From: Methylotenera_A sp036676175
GTDB lineage: Bacteria > Pseudomonadota > Gammaproteobacteria > Burkholderiales > Methylophilaceae
Assembly: GCA_036676175.1 (NCBI GenBank)
Contig: JAKFDL010000023.1
Span: 44,394 to 108,393 of the forward strand
Reading direction: 5' to 3'
Length of the DNA: 64,000 nucleotides
Below are positions 41,366-50,387 of this stretch, in pieces. The position numbers and the translations under genes were made by a program. How positions within the stretch are numbered: the stretch's first letter is position 1; the number at the start of each line of letters is the position of its first letter. Under the pieces are notes generated by a model. The model made no database searches. It saw only the letters and a list, made by a program, of their open reading frames with translations, and was not told the DNA's origin.

Positions 41366-42619
41366 TTAAATTAAAAATAGGATTGCAGCAACAATAGTTG
41401 GTGGTAATGCTCCGGCTAGCAATTGCCCTGCTCCAATCGAAGCATCGTTGAACCCTTGTTTTAAAAGAGATATACCAGCAGGATTGGGTGCGTTGGCAAT
41501 CACTGTTAAACCGCCACCTGTCACTGCACCGGCCATTAGCATGTATTTAGCTTCATCCGACATGCCGCTGATTAATGACCCCAAATAGGTAAGGGCTGCA
41601 TTATCGGTAATTGCGGTTAGAGCCGTCGCACCAAAAAACAATTCTAGCGGTGCCAAGCTGGACACAATGGGTTGTAACCACCATTGCTGCATGCCGCCTA
41701 ACACCACAAGCCCTGCTAAAAAGAAGCCAACTAATAAACCTTCTTTAAGCAATAAAGGGGATTGATAACGCTCATAGGCTTGTGTAAACCCTAAAAATAG
41801 TAGGAATAGGCCAAAAAATATCACTGGGTGGTGCGCAAAAAAAACCACTCCCACTAAAAATGCGATATGAATCAAGCAAATGGCTGCTGGAATACGCTGC
41901 TCTTTACGTGATTCGCTTGCAGGTGGCATGTTCTCTAAATGCTTTCGCAGTAAATAACTGACGAAGGAGGCGTTAATGATGACAGCAATGGCGGCACGCC
42001 AGCCAAACGTGCTTGCCATAAATGCAGAGTCCCATTGCCAAGCATTCGCAACCATTAGTACTGGAGGCGCTGCATATGAGGTTAAGATGCCACCAATAGA
42101 AATATTGACGAAGAGGACACCAAGAGTGGCATATTTAAGCCATTCTGGCATGCCCTTTGTGAATACTTGCGGGGCCAGCATAAGTGCAGCAAGTGTCATT
42201 GCGGCAGGCTCAGTAATGAATGATCCCAATAGTGGCACAATGGCTAGACTTAACCACACTTGGGCAAGCAATGAATTTGTAGGCATGAACTTGCTAATGG
42301 TTTTTATCGAGCCTCGTACTACGCCTAGCAAAGGACGTGATGCTGCAACCACCATAATGACAAATACAAATAAGGGTTCGGTGTAGTGGCGTGATTCTAC
42401 ATATTGAATCGCACTATCGCCACCCGATATTAGGGCTAATAAACCAATTAAAATAAACGCCCAAAAACCAAACACCACCTCTACTTCGCCCAGTAAATGG
42501 AATAATCCTGCATGGCTTGGATGGCGGTGCGCAAGCACTTCAAACGATTTTGCAAAAAAAGTATGCAGTAGTGCCAGCGCAAAAATAACTGCAGCTAGTA
42601 TGTTGATGTTTGCTGCCAT
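41366..42619 (-). CDS. Putative Na+/H+ antiporter
   Basis: A 417-aa polytopic membrane protein with about eleven helices, matching the family annotated as putative Na+/H+ antiporter within the ion-transporter superfamily. Conserved spots include GSFITEPAAMTLAALMLAPQV near residue 135, GGILTSYAAPPVLMVA near 180, TAITDNAALTYLGSL near 340 and ANAPNPAGISLL near 380. The acidic residues in the TEPA and TDNA motifs are plausible ion sites. Substrate unproven. It shares one base with the yjgA stop and so is cotranslated with it. Confidence 0.78.
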   Translation of the reverse strand: MAANINILAAVIFALALLHTFFAKSFEVLAHRHPSHAGLFHLLGEVEVVFGFWAFILIGLLALISGGDSAIQYVESRHYTEPLFVFVIMVVAASRPLLGVVRGSIKTISKFMPTNSLLAQVWLSLAIVPLLGSFITEPAAMTLAALMLAPQVFTKGMPEWLKYATLGVLFVNISIGGILTSYAAPPVLMVANAWQWDSAFMASTFGWRAAIAVIINASFVSYLLRKHLENMPPASESRKEQRIPAAICLIHIAFLVGVVFFAHHPVIFFGLFLLFLGFTQAYERYQSPLLLKEGLLVGFFLAGLVVLGGMQQWWLQPIVSSLAPLELFFGATALTAITDNAALTYLGSLISGMSDEAKYMLMAGAVTGGGLTVIANAPNPAGISLLKQGFNDASIGAGQLLAGALPPTIVAAILFLI

Positions 42620-43128
42620 TAAGCTGGATGCCCACTTTCGATTATTTCGCGAATGAGTTTAAATAACTCGCGGCTACTTTTAGGCGGCTTGTTTGCAGCA
42701 GCTTCTTTTTGCGCATTACGAATCAGTGTGCGCAGTTGCTGGCTATCGGTATGTGGATGTGCCACTAAAAACTCAGAAACTGCATCTGCATTTTCAATCA
42801 TGCGATCGCGCCAGCGCTCCATGCTATGAAAACGTGCATTTTCTTGTGTGTTTTTGCCCTCCCAAGCCTGCAATTGCTCAACGATGGGTGCGCTATCAAT
42901 ATCGCGCATGAGCCTGCCTAAATATTGCATTTGTCGGCGGATGGCGCCATTTGCCGTTAACCGCTTGGCTTCAAGCACCGCATCAAATAAGGTCTCTGGC
43001 AGTGCCAATTTAATCAATTTGTCTTTAGGTAAATCTACCAAGCTTTTGCCTATGCTTTGCGCAACATCTGCCTCAGCTTTTAGCTTGGTTTTGCTTAATG
43101 GTTCAATTGTTTCGTTGTTTTCAGTCAC
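42619..43128 (-). CDS. yjgA: Ribosome-associated protein YjgA/DarP
   Basis: A 169-aa basic, helical protein of the YjgA family (DarP, a 50S assembly factor). Typical blocks are SKTKLKAEADVAQSIGKSLVDL at the start, RRQMQYLGRLMRDID near residue 85 and FHSMERWRDRMI near 115. The family was formerly called DUF615. It is divergent from pmbA 90 bases away, a common neighbour in proteobacteria. Length is normal. Confidence 0.88.
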   Translation of the reverse strand: MTENNETIEPLSKTKLKAEADVAQSIGKSLVDLPKDKLIKLALPETLFDAVLEAKRLTANGAIRRQMQYLGRLMRDIDSAPIVEQLQAWEGKNTQENARFHSMERWRDRMIENADAVSEFLVAHPHTDSQQLRTLIRNAQKEAAANKPPKSSRELFKLIREIIESGHPA

Positions 43129-43218
43129 GGTGTAGTGGGCTTTGTTGATGGCTACGGTATGATAGCAGTTTTAGCGATTTTGCTTTGATGAAATAGTTTG
43201 CTTAAACGAAAAGAATTT

Positions 43219-44541
43219 ATGGAATTGGATGCTTTAAAACAAATTTCTCAAGATGTACTCAAGCTGGCTAGAGCGGCAGGCGCGTCGTCGGCCGAAACTG
43301 AGGTGAGTTTTGGCACAGGACAGAATGTATCGGTGCGCTTGGGTGAGACTGAAAATATTGAATACAACCGCGATAAAGGCGTTTCTGTAACCGTGTATTT
43401 TGGGCAACAGAAAGGTCATGCAAGTAGCTCTGATTTAAGCCCTCAAGCACTTAAAGACACGGTAGAGGCTGCCTGTAATATTGCAAAATACACTGCCAAA
43501 GATGCTTTTTGTGGCTTGGCCGATGCCAATTTAATGGCCACTGATATGCCAGACTTAGATTTGTATCATCCATGGAATATTACTGTGGAAGAGGCTGCAG
43601 AGTTGGCAAAAGCCTGTGAAGCGGCTGCCCTGGATGTAGATAAAAAACATATTACCAACTCAGAAGGTGCAGGTGTTTCAACCAGTGAAAGTGTGTTTGC
43701 CTACGCCAATACTCACGGCTTTGTGGGTGGTAATAGAAGTTCTCGCCATAGTATTAGCTGCTCCGTAATCGCAGAACATGATGGTGCTATGCAGCGCGAC
43801 TATTGGTACAGCAGCGCGCGCGATATGCGCGACATGGAGTCTGCCGAGTATGTTGGCAACTTGGCGGGACAACGTACGGTAAAAAGATTAGGCACAAAGC
43901 CAATTAAAACTGGGCAATACCCTGTGTTGTTTGAAGCACCCCTTGCAAGTGGCTTGATTTCATCACTGATAGGCGCGATTTCAGGTGGTAATTTATATCG
44001 TAAATCTTCATTTCTACTAGATAGCCTGAACAAACAAATTGCCTCACCCTTGCTCAATATTGAGGAGCTACCGCATCTTAAAAAAGGCATTGCAAGCAGC
44101 AGTTTTGACAGTGAAGGGGTGGCAACGAAAGCGCGACAACTGGTGGAAAATGGGGTGTTAAACGGTTATGTGCTTGGCAGCTATTCTGCGCGAAAATTAG
44201 GCCTGCAAACGACGGGTAATGCGGGTGGTAGTCATAACTTAATCGTGGCGAGTACTGGCGAAAATTTCGAACAGTTACTGCAGAAAATGGGTACCGGCTT
44301 ACTGGTAACTGAGGTGCTGGGTCATGGTTTAAATATGGTGACAGGTGATTATTCGCGCGGTGCTGCTGGTTATTGGGTGCACAATGGTGTGATTGCGCAT
44401 CCGGTAGAAGAAATTACCATAGCGGGCAATATGCAGGATATGCTGCAACATATTGTGGCGATAGGTTCGGATATCATTAAACACAGTAGCAAGCAAACAG
44501 GGTCGATCCTGATTGGGAATATGATGGTTGCAGCAAGCTAG
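43219..44541 (+). CDS. pmbA: TldE/PmbA metalloprotease subunit
   Basis: A 440-aa PmbA (TldE) protein that with TldD forms a heterodimeric metalloprotease acting on small peptides. Recognisable segments are VRLGETENIEYNRDKGVSVTVYFG, ISNL-type AFA-YANTHGF, LPHLKKGIASSSFDSEGVAT and GTGLLVTEVLGHGLNMVTGDYSRGAAGYWV. The subunit itself lacks the HEXXXH zinc motif carried by TldD. ATG 43219 is chosen over a TTG at 43198. tldD is not in the window. Confidence 0.9.
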   Translation: MELDALKQISQDVLKLARAAGASSAETEVSFGTGQNVSVRLGETENIEYNRDKGVSVTVYFGQQKGHASSSDLSPQALKDTVEAACNIAKYTAKDAFCGLADANLMATDMPDLDLYHPWNITVEEAAELAKACEAAALDVDKKHITNSEGAGVSTSESVFAYANTHGFVGGNRSSRHSISCSVIAEHDGAMQRDYWYSSARDMRDMESAEYVGNLAGQRTVKRLGTKPIKTGQYPVLFEAPLASGLISSLIGAISGGNLYRKSSFLLDSLNKQIASPLLNIEELPHLKKGIASSSFDSEGVATKARQLVENGVLNGYVLGSYSARKLGLQTTGNAGGSHNLIVASTGENFEQLLQKMGTGLLVTEVLGHGLNMVTGDYSRGAAGYWVHNGVIAHPVEEITIAGNMQDMLQHIVAIGSDIIKHSSKQTGSILIGNMMVAAS

Positions 44542-44646
44542 CGTCAAGAAAGCTACTACCCATAAAATTTTCAAGTTTACTGTTTTTTAAGATACCAAAC
44601 CAGACGCACTATTGATAGAAAAGCAGCTTGATAAAATTAGGCCAAT

Positions 44647-44671
44647 AAAAAGCCCCATGTAGGGGCTTTTT
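44647..44671. terminator. Bidirectional terminator between pmbA and mlaA
   Basis: AAAAAGCCCC (44647-44656) and GGGGCTTTTT (44662-44671) form a perfect 10-bp stem with loop ATGTA. A/T ends on both sides let it stop both converging transcripts. Confidence 0.85.
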
Positions 44672-44686
44672 ATTGCGATTAGTAAG

Positions 44687-45451
44687 TTACATTGTTTCTG
44701 GTAACTCTTCTACTTTATCTTCGTCTGCAGGTTCAAAACCATCATTGGTTGGATTCACAGTGCCGTTGCCATCTGCAATCAAGCTCTCACGACGTTGCAA
44801 GTAGGCGTCGCGCATAAAGGCATACGGATCTAGCGATGCGTCGTCTACAATGTCTTTCGCATCGAGTAACTCAGTGCGCTTATCTACCAACTGCGCGGCG
44901 CGCAACTGATTGTGTAAGCGAACTTCACCAATATTGTGCGTGTAGGTAATTGGATCTGTCGTCACAGTATCAAACACCAAACCACCAGCATCACGCAGTG
45001 TGCTTGCCCCTAAAATTGGCAACACTAAATAAGGACCATTTCCCACGCCCCAATAGCCTAGCGTTTGGCCAAAATCTTCTTTGCGTTGTGCAATACCATC
45101 CATGCCCGCGACATCTACAAAGCCGGCTAAGCCAAAGGTGCTATTGATGATAAAGCGGCCAGCATCAGTGAACGCATTAGCGAATTTAAGTTGCAGTAAA
45201 TCGTTTAAAACAGTGGTGATGCTGCCTAAGTTATTGAAGAAGTTATTAAAACCTTTGCGTACTGGTGTTGGAGTAATGGCCTTGTAAGCAGTGGCCACTG
45301 GCTTCATTGCATATTTATCCGTCACATCGTTAAATTTATAGATGCCGCGGTTAATCCCTTCCAGCGGGTCTTTATTATTAGAAGAGGCGCAGCCAGTCAC
45401 CAATAAGACCACCGCACAACTGAGCAGAAAACCTTTAAATTTTGATTGCAT
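44687..45451 (-). CDS. mlaA: Outer-membrane lipid asymmetry lipoprotein MlaA (VacJ)
   Basis: A 254-aa lipoprotein with lipobox VTGCAS (Cys21). The MlaA core has DPLEGINRGIYKFND, NFFNNLGSITTVLNDLLQ, GRFIINSTFGLAGFVDVA and EDFGQTLGYWGVGNGPYLVLP. MlaA extracts misplaced phospholipids from the outer leaflet of the outer membrane and passes them to the MlaFEDB system. The other mla genes are not in the window. The acidic C-terminal tail (EPADEDKVEELPE) is variable in the family. Confidence 0.92.
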   Translation of the reverse strand: MQSKFKGFLLSCAVVLLVTGCASSNNKDPLEGINRGIYKFNDVTDKYAMKPVATAYKAITPTPVRKGFNNFFNNLGSITTVLNDLLQLKFANAFTDAGRFIINSTFGLAGFVDVAGMDGIAQRKEDFGQTLGYWGVGNGPYLVLPILGASTLRDAGGLVFDTVTTDPITYTHNIGEVRLHNQLRAAQLVDKRTELLDAKDIVDDASLDPYAFMRDAYLQRRESLIADGNGTVNPTNDGFEPADEDKVEELPETM

Positions 45452-45655
45452 GTTTTATCGCTTCTTCTTAGATTTAATTTTATTTATCATTTGTAATTAT
45501 TAAATAGCGGTAGGTAACAAACTTTACACAACATATTATCGCTGACTGACACTAATGTTGTCTAGTGTTAACCTTAGCCGCTTTATATGATTGCCACTAT
45601 GTTGTTTATGCACAACAAATGTATCAAGTAACACTAAGCAACAACTATGCCTCAT

Positions 45656-47116
45656 TTACTCTTTGTTTAATTGCATTTTGTTCAGGCTACGCGTTTTATA
45701 CAAATCTAGCGCCAATGCACGTTGTACAGCGTGATCCACCACCGGTTCAGGATAATCTTTGCCAATAACCACACCAATAGACTGTTGCCGAAGCGGAGGA
45801 ATTAACCAAGGTGCGTGTATTTCTTTGTCACTGCACTGACTCAATTCTGTCACATATTTACGAATAAACTTACCTGTAGCATCAAACTTTTCACTTTGAG
45901 TGATGGGATTAAAGATGCGAAACCACGGTTGTGCATCACACCCAGTGCTAGCCGCCCACTGCCAGCCTCCATTATTAGCGCTTAGGTCAAAATCAATTAA
46001 ATGTTCAGCAAAATAGCGCTCACCCCAGCGCCAATCAATAAGCAAGTCTTTTACTAAGAAACTGGCTGTTACCATGCGCAGCCTATTGTGCATATAGCCG
46101 GTTTGGTTGATTTGGCGCATCGCCGCATCAATCAATGGGTAGCCGGTTTTGCCCTCGCACCACGCCTTAAATAACGCAGGATTATTTGGAAAAGCCAGAT
46201 GTTCGAACTCAGCCTTGAAGGTTTTGCCCGTCGCTACATGCGGATTGTGATGCAAAATCTGAAAATAGAAATCGCGCCAAATCAACTCATTTAGCCAGGT
46301 CTGGGAGCCAGTATTGGCAAGGTCTCTGGCTTGCCTCGCTAGATGTCGGATAGACACAGTGCCAAAGCGCAAATGTACAGACAGATAGGAGACACCCTTT
46401 ACTGCTGGAAAGTCACGCGCATCTTTGTATTGATGCATGCGATCGGTAAACTCTTCAAATAGTTGTTTACCACCATGCATGCCCGTTGGCAATCGCATGC
46501 TACTTAAGTTGGTGCGGGCAAAACCTATGGCTTCTAGGCTAGGCATTTTGGTTGCCGCAAACTTTTCTCCTGTTTGCGCTAAATTTTGAATGTAACTATC
46601 GACTGGATAAGGTTTTAAATAAAAGTCATCGAGTTTTTTAAGGTGTGCGTTTTTGTAAGGTGAAAAAACAGAATAAGGCTTGCCACTTAAGCTTAGCACT
46701 TCGTCTTTTTCAAAGATGACTTGATCTTTAAAATCATGAAATTCGATGTTACTTTTGAGGAGTTGTAGTGCGACTTTTTCGTCTCTTAGCACCGCGCTTG
46801 GTTCATAATCGCGGTTGGTAAATACTGCTTTTACATTTAGTTCGATAGCGAGTTTGGGAATAATATCGGTCGCTTTGCCAAGCTTTACAATCAGGTCGCC
46901 CCCGCTGGTTTGCAGTGCAACTTTTAGTTCACGTATACATTCCCAAATAAACTCGACTCGGCGATCTTGTTTATTCTCAAGTTTGTCCAGAATTAGGGTG
47001 TCAAATAAAAATACGCAATACACCTGCTTTGAAGTTTTAAGCGCGTAATAAAGAGCGGCATGATCATAATCACGTAAGTCACGCCTGAACCAAACCAGAG
47101 ATTTTGTGTAAGTCAT
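45656..47116 (-). CDS. phrB: Deoxyribodipyrimidine photolyase
   Basis: A 486-aa class I CPD photolyase that repairs UV-induced pyrimidine dimers with blue light. The N-terminal antenna domain starts KSLVWFRRDLRDYDH. The FAD domain has GKTGYPLIDAAMRQ, TGYMHNRLRMVTASFLVKD, WRWGERYFAEHLIDFDLSANNGGWQWAASTG-type blocks and FRIFNPITQSEKFD. Start ATG 47116 (MTYTKS) is chosen; the open frame extends 13 codons further into a hairpin that probably ends the upstream gene. No photolyase-linked partner is adjacent. Confidence 0.94.
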   Translation of the reverse strand: MTYTKSLVWFRRDLRDYDHAALYYALKTSKQVYCVFLFDTLILDKLENKQDRRVEFIWECIRELKVALQTSGGDLIVKLGKATDIIPKLAIELNVKAVFTNRDYEPSAVLRDEKVALQLLKSNIEFHDFKDQVIFEKDEVLSLSGKPYSVFSPYKNAHLKKLDDFYLKPYPVDSYIQNLAQTGEKFAATKMPSLEAIGFARTNLSSMRLPTGMHGGKQLFEEFTDRMHQYKDARDFPAVKGVSYLSVHLRFGTVSIRHLARQARDLANTGSQTWLNELIWRDFYFQILHHNPHVATGKTFKAEFEHLAFPNNPALFKAWCEGKTGYPLIDAAMRQINQTGYMHNRLRMVTASFLVKDLLIDWRWGERYFAEHLIDFDLSANNGGWQWAASTGCDAQPWFRIFNPITQSEKFDATGKFIRKYVTELSQCSDKEIHAPWLIPPLRQQSIGVVIGKDYPEPVVDHAVQRALALDLYKTRSLNKMQLNKE

Positions 47117-47126
47117 GCAAACCAAA

Positions 47127-47144
47127 GACAGCCCATTGGCTGTC
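47127..47144 (-). terminator. Candidate terminator hairpin downstream of the 47191 gene
   Basis: GACAGCC (47127-47133) and GGCTGTC (47138-47144) form a perfect 7-bp stem with a 4-base loop. On the minus strand it is followed by TTTGGTTT. It sits between the 47191-47463 stop and the chosen phrB start. Confidence 0.5.
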
Positions 47145-47190
47145 CAGTTTAGCAAAACCTCAGGATTTTATTTGGTTTTAAGTTGTAAAT

Positions 47191-47463
47191 TTAGCCTCTG
47201 GCGCCAAATTTATATTTATCAGTGACGTTATCTGAGTTTTTTGTAGGCTCTTCGGCAGATTTGGCTGTACCTTGCGCATTAAGTTTATTGCGTAAGGTGA
47301 GGGATAACAGCAGGAGCTCTTCTTCCGCATTCGCATCAATTTGTTGAAATATGCTATTGCGATAGATTTCGTCGTTTGCGAGCAAGTTTGAATCTACAGC
47401 GCCAATTAGTTTGCGCGCCTGAATAGTGAAACGCGCAAGCAATATCATTGTATCGTTATCCAT
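47191..47463 (-). CDS. Small hypothetical protein, paralogue of the 47710 gene
   Basis: A 90-aa soluble protein. Its N-terminal two-thirds are helical: MILLARFTIQARKLIGAVD, IFQQID and EEELLLLSLTLRN. After a hydrophilic linker it ends in KYKFGARG. The same pattern occurs in the neighbour at 47710-47997 (LVLLSKFSVSARRLIGVVN, IFQKVS, EELILLSLEVQN, KYMYGARS), so the two are paralogues. I do not recognise a family or function. The conserved C-terminal KYxxGAR may be a docking or processing tag. A separate transcript is likely, since 246 bases separate the genes. Confidence 0.7.
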   Translation of the reverse strand: MDNDTMILLARFTIQARKLIGAVDSNLLANDEIYRNSIFQQIDANAEEELLLLSLTLRNKLNAQGTAKSAEEPTKNSDNVTDKYKFGARG

Positions 47464-47709
47464 TAGATGATACTCCCATAAATTTTATTATTTAAGAGCA
47501 CTGTTCATCTCAACGACGTTGCTGAGTATTGCTTGTATCAAGCTTCGTTGCTTGGCACTATCGACTGTGCGACTTATAAGTCTGCGGCGATAATACGGCA
47601 TTGTAATCATTATTGCAATATGACTAATAATTCAAATGCTTTGATTTGACGAAGCCAACAATTCGCTAGGAACTGATCGGAAAAACTGTACACGCTAACA
47701 CACGGTAGA

Positions 47710-47997
47710 TTAACTTCTAGCACCGTACATGTATTTTTTTTGTTCAACCGCCTCTACTGCTTTGATAGGTACTACTCTAGTTGCAGCAGGAGTTGCAGAA
47801 ACAGCCATCATGCCCAACATGTTCTGGACTTCCAGCGATAGTAAAATGAGTTCTTCATCTCCCATTTCAGATACTTTTTGGAAGATCTGTGCGCTGTACT
47901 CACTGTCTTTAATTAATTTGGCAGGGTTAACAACGCCAATGAGTCTTCTGGCAGACACTGAAAACTTTGATAGTAAAACTAAGCCTCGGTTTTCCAT
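47710..47997 (-). CDS. Small hypothetical protein, paralogue of the 47191 gene
   Basis: A 95-aa soluble protein with a helical core (LVLLSKFSVSARRLIGVVN, then IFQKVSEMGDEELILLSLEVQNML), a variable Val/Ala-rich linker and a C-terminal KYMYGARS. Conserved positions shared with the 47191 product cover the LL-[AS]-[RK]-F, AR[KR]LIG, IFQ, EEL[LI]LLSL and KYx[FY]GAR elements, while the linkers differ fully. That pattern suggests selection on two ends of the molecule. No signal peptide, TM helix or cysteine pair. Function unknown. Confidence 0.7.
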   Translation of the reverse strand: MENRGLVLLSKFSVSARRLIGVVNPAKLIKDSEYSAQIFQKVSEMGDEELILLSLEVQNMLGMMAVSATPAATRVVPIKAVEAVEQKKYMYGARS

Positions 47998-48140
47998 ATA
48001 AAATCCTTGATCTTAATATTGTCTCAAAATGATGCTCAAATTATAGAGCAATTCCTTTTTTGGTGCGCTTTCCATACAAAATGAGAAGTTATACCACTTT
48101 GTACAGTAGTTAAGCATTTAGCATGCCAGCATGTAGAAAA

Positions 48141-48620
48141 TTATTCGCGGTGATAAGGGTGGTTGTGAATCACCGAAAGTGCGCGGTAGAGTTGTTCCGC
48201 TATTAGGATGCGCACCATTGCATGCGGAAGAGTGAGTTTGGATAAGCTCCACAGCCAGTCTGCTTTTTGTTTAACTGAGGTGTGTAAGCCATCCGCGCCA
48301 CCGATGACAAAGGCGATGTCCCTGCCACTAGTGACGCTGCCATCTAGCCAGTTTGAGAATCTATCGGCTAGTTGCAGAGTAGTGACTTCATTGCCGCGCT
48401 CGTCCAAGGCTACAAGATAATCGCGACCAATCACATCCAAAATGCGTTTGGCTTCGATGAGTTGGATGTTCTCTGTGCTATTGCCAGCGGCGCGTTTCTC
48501 GGGTTTGATGTCCACAATCTCTACCGTTGCTTCTCGGGGCATGCGTTTGGTGTATTCAGTGCAAGCGAGCGTCACCCAATCCGGCATTTTATGTCCAACC
48601 GAGATAACGCGTAGCTTCAT
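48141..48620 (-). CDS. rlmH: 23S rRNA (pseudouridine1915-N3)-methyltransferase RlmH
   Basis: A 159-aa SPOUT-fold methyltransferase that modifies pseudouridine 1915 in helix 69. The family blocks YLVALDERGNEV near residue 75, FVIGGADGLHTSVKQKA near 108 and LSKLTLPHAMVRILIAEQLYRA near 133 are intact. It is 24 bases downstream of rsfS, the usual neighbour in proteobacteria. Confidence 0.94.
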   Translation of the reverse strand: MKLRVISVGHKMPDWVTLACTEYTKRMPREATVEIVDIKPEKRAAGNSTENIQLIEAKRILDVIGRDYLVALDERGNEVTTLQLADRFSNWLDGSVTSGRDIAFVIGGADGLHTSVKQKADWLWSLSKLTLPHAMVRILIAEQLYRALSVIHNHPYHRE

Positions 48621-48644
48621 CGTTGCACGCTATCTGGCTGGCGA

Positions 48645-49001
48645 TTAGGCCGCTTTAATATGGCTGCGGCGCGCTTCGCCTTCCGTCCACAACTGCTCGA
48701 GATTGTAATAAGCGCGAGTGGCTGGCACCATAATGTGCACGACAATGTCGTCTAAATCTACTAGTACCCACTCACCATCTTTTTCGCCTTCCGTACCGCG
48801 AATAGGATAGCCCTTTTCTTTAATCTTTTCGCGTACATTATCGGCAATAGCCTTGGCTTGGCGGCTGGAACTGGCGCTTGCCACAATCATATAATTGGTG
48901 AGGCTGGTCAGCTTACGTACATCCATTACGGTAATATCAAAGCCTTTAATATCTTCAATGGCGTCAATCACCGCCAGTTTCATTGCTTCTAGATCAAACA
49001 T
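48645..49001 (-). CDS. rsfS: Ribosomal silencing factor RsfS
   Basis: A 118-aa RsfS protein that binds L14 and blocks joining of ribosomal subunits in starvation. Motifs are AIEDIKGFDITVMDVRKL near residue 10, NYMIVASASSSRQAKAIADNV near 33 and GEKDGEWVLVDLDDIVVHIM near 75. Its start shares one base with the panD stop. The usual upstream neighbour nadD is absent here and panD takes its place. Confidence 0.93.
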   Translation of the reverse strand: MFDLEAMKLAVIDAIEDIKGFDITVMDVRKLTSLTNYMIVASASSSRQAKAIADNVREKIKEKGYPIRGTEGEKDGEWVLVDLDDIVVHIMVPATRAYYNLEQLWTEGEARRSHIKAA

Positions 49002-49396
49002 CAGGCTGCCTTGTGGTGAGGTTGTTGCGGCGGAATTTCGCGTTTTTCGTGTGTAATACGGTTTTTAGCATCTACATACACCAATTGAGGAGCATATTTT
49101 TCTAGCTCAAGCTCATTGTAATTGGCATAACTGGCAATGATGATGATGTCTTTGGGGTGCGCTTTATGTGCAGCCGCGCCATTCACAGAAATGATGCCAG
49201 AATTGCGCTCGGCACGAATCGCATAAGTGCTAAAGCGTTCGCCATTGGTCACGTTATAGATGTTAATTTGCTCATACTCTTCAATGTCGGCCGCTTGCAG
49301 CAATGCCTCATCAATGGCGCAGCTGCCTTCGTAATGCAGTTCGCTATGTGTCACATGGACGCGGTGGAGCTTGGATTTAAGCATGGTTCTTTGCAT
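49001..49396 (-). CDS. panD: Aspartate 1-decarboxylase
   Basis: A 131-aa pyruvoyl enzyme that makes beta-alanine for pantothenate. The self-cleavage site is Gly24-Ser25 in HYEGSCAID, and FSTYAIRAERNSG and VNGAAAH follow. The start MQRTMLKSKLHR agrees with the E. coli MIRTML opening, supporting ATG 49396 (ribosome site GAAGG). It shares its last base with the rsfS start. The remaining pan genes panC and panB lie just upstream. Confidence 0.94.
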   Translation of the reverse strand: MQRTMLKSKLHRVHVTHSELHYEGSCAIDEALLQAADIEEYEQINIYNVTNGERFSTYAIRAERNSGIISVNGAAAHKAHPKDIIIIASYANYNELELEKYAPQLVYVDAKNRITHEKREIPPQQPHHKAA

Positions 49397-49433
49397 TACT
49401 TACCTTCGTTATTGCTTGTGAACAGGGATTGCA

Positions 49434-50327
49434 TTATAGTCTTTTCAACGACTTAGCGCAAAATTCTATGTTATCAATCAAACGGGTTTTACCGCCTGTT
49501 TTGTTGGTTGTTTTAGCAGCACCCAAAACCACCAAGTCTTTATCTTTTGGTTTGGCTGGTTGTAGCGTTGCGGATGAGCGCACCGAGATGTAATCAACTT
49601 CCCACCCTTGTTGTGTCAGCATGTTAGTTGCTGCATTTTCCAACAATTCAAAATTAGATTCACCATTCTCAACATTGGTAACGATGTCATGCAAAGCCCT
49701 ATTTAATTGGCTGGCAGCGGCGCGCTGTGCATCGTTCAAATAACCATTACGTGAGCTTAATGCTAGTCCGTTGGCTTCGCGTACAGTCTCACCCGCAATA
49801 ATAGTTATGGGTAAATTAAATTGCCGCACCATCTCTTTAATAATAAATAATTGTTGAAAATCTTTTTTACCGAACACAGCAATATCCGGTCTTACTATAT
49901 TAAACAGCTTCAATACCACAGTCGCTACTCCGGCAAAGTGGCTTAAACGCGTAGCACCACACAGCACACTGGCAATGGGTGGCGGCATAATCGTCATGCT
50001 TTGATTCAGGTTGCTCCCATCAAAGTCCGCATATATTTCGTTCACACTGGGTACAAATACCACATCGCAACCCGCTGCTTTCAGTTTTTCGCAATCCGCC
50101 TTCAAAGTGCGTGGGTAAGCCTCTAAATCTTCAGTTGGGCTAAATTGCAGTGGGTTCACAAATATGCTGACAACTACAAAATCCGCGTATTGTTTTGCTA
50201 GTTTTACTAAATGTACATGACCGGCATGTAGATTTCCCATGGTAGGCACGAAACCAACCCTGTGACCAATGCTGGCTTGGCTGGAAAGGGTTGTTCTAAG
50301 CGCAGCAATCGTTTCAATAGTTTGCAT
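49434..50327 (-). CDS. panC: Pantothenate synthetase
   Basis: A 297-aa ATP-dependent ligase joining pantoate and beta-alanine. The nucleotide-binding HIGH-like motif is in VGFVPTMGNLHAGHVHLVK near residue 30. FVNPLQFSPTEDLEAYPRT and the KMSKS-like LSSRNGYL near 190 are also present. It has a somewhat extended C-terminus (the NKTGGKTRLIDNIEF region), as is usual for this family. panD follows 38 bases downstream. A small inverted gene separates it from panB. Confidence 0.93.
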   Translation of the reverse strand: MQTIETIAALRTTLSSQASIGHRVGFVPTMGNLHAGHVHLVKLAKQYADFVVVSIFVNPLQFSPTEDLEAYPRTLKADCEKLKAAGCDVVFVPSVNEIYADFDGSNLNQSMTIMPPPIASVLCGATRLSHFAGVATVVLKLFNIVRPDIAVFGKKDFQQLFIIKEMVRQFNLPITIIAGETVREANGLALSSRNGYLNDAQRAAASQLNRALHDIVTNVENGESNFELLENAATNMLTQQGWEVDYISVRSSATLQPAKPKDKDLVVLGAAKTTNKTGGKTRLIDNIEFCAKSLKRL

Positions 50328-50387
50328 AGCGATATTTTAACGCAGATAATAGGTTTACTTATTTTGTTTTTAACTGCTTAGGACTCT

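Noticed and set aside
47590..47640. ATTGTAAT/ATTGCAAT palindromes near 47600-47625
   Set aside because: The A/T-rich pattern is short and could be chance; no pairing with a regulator or promoter could be shown.
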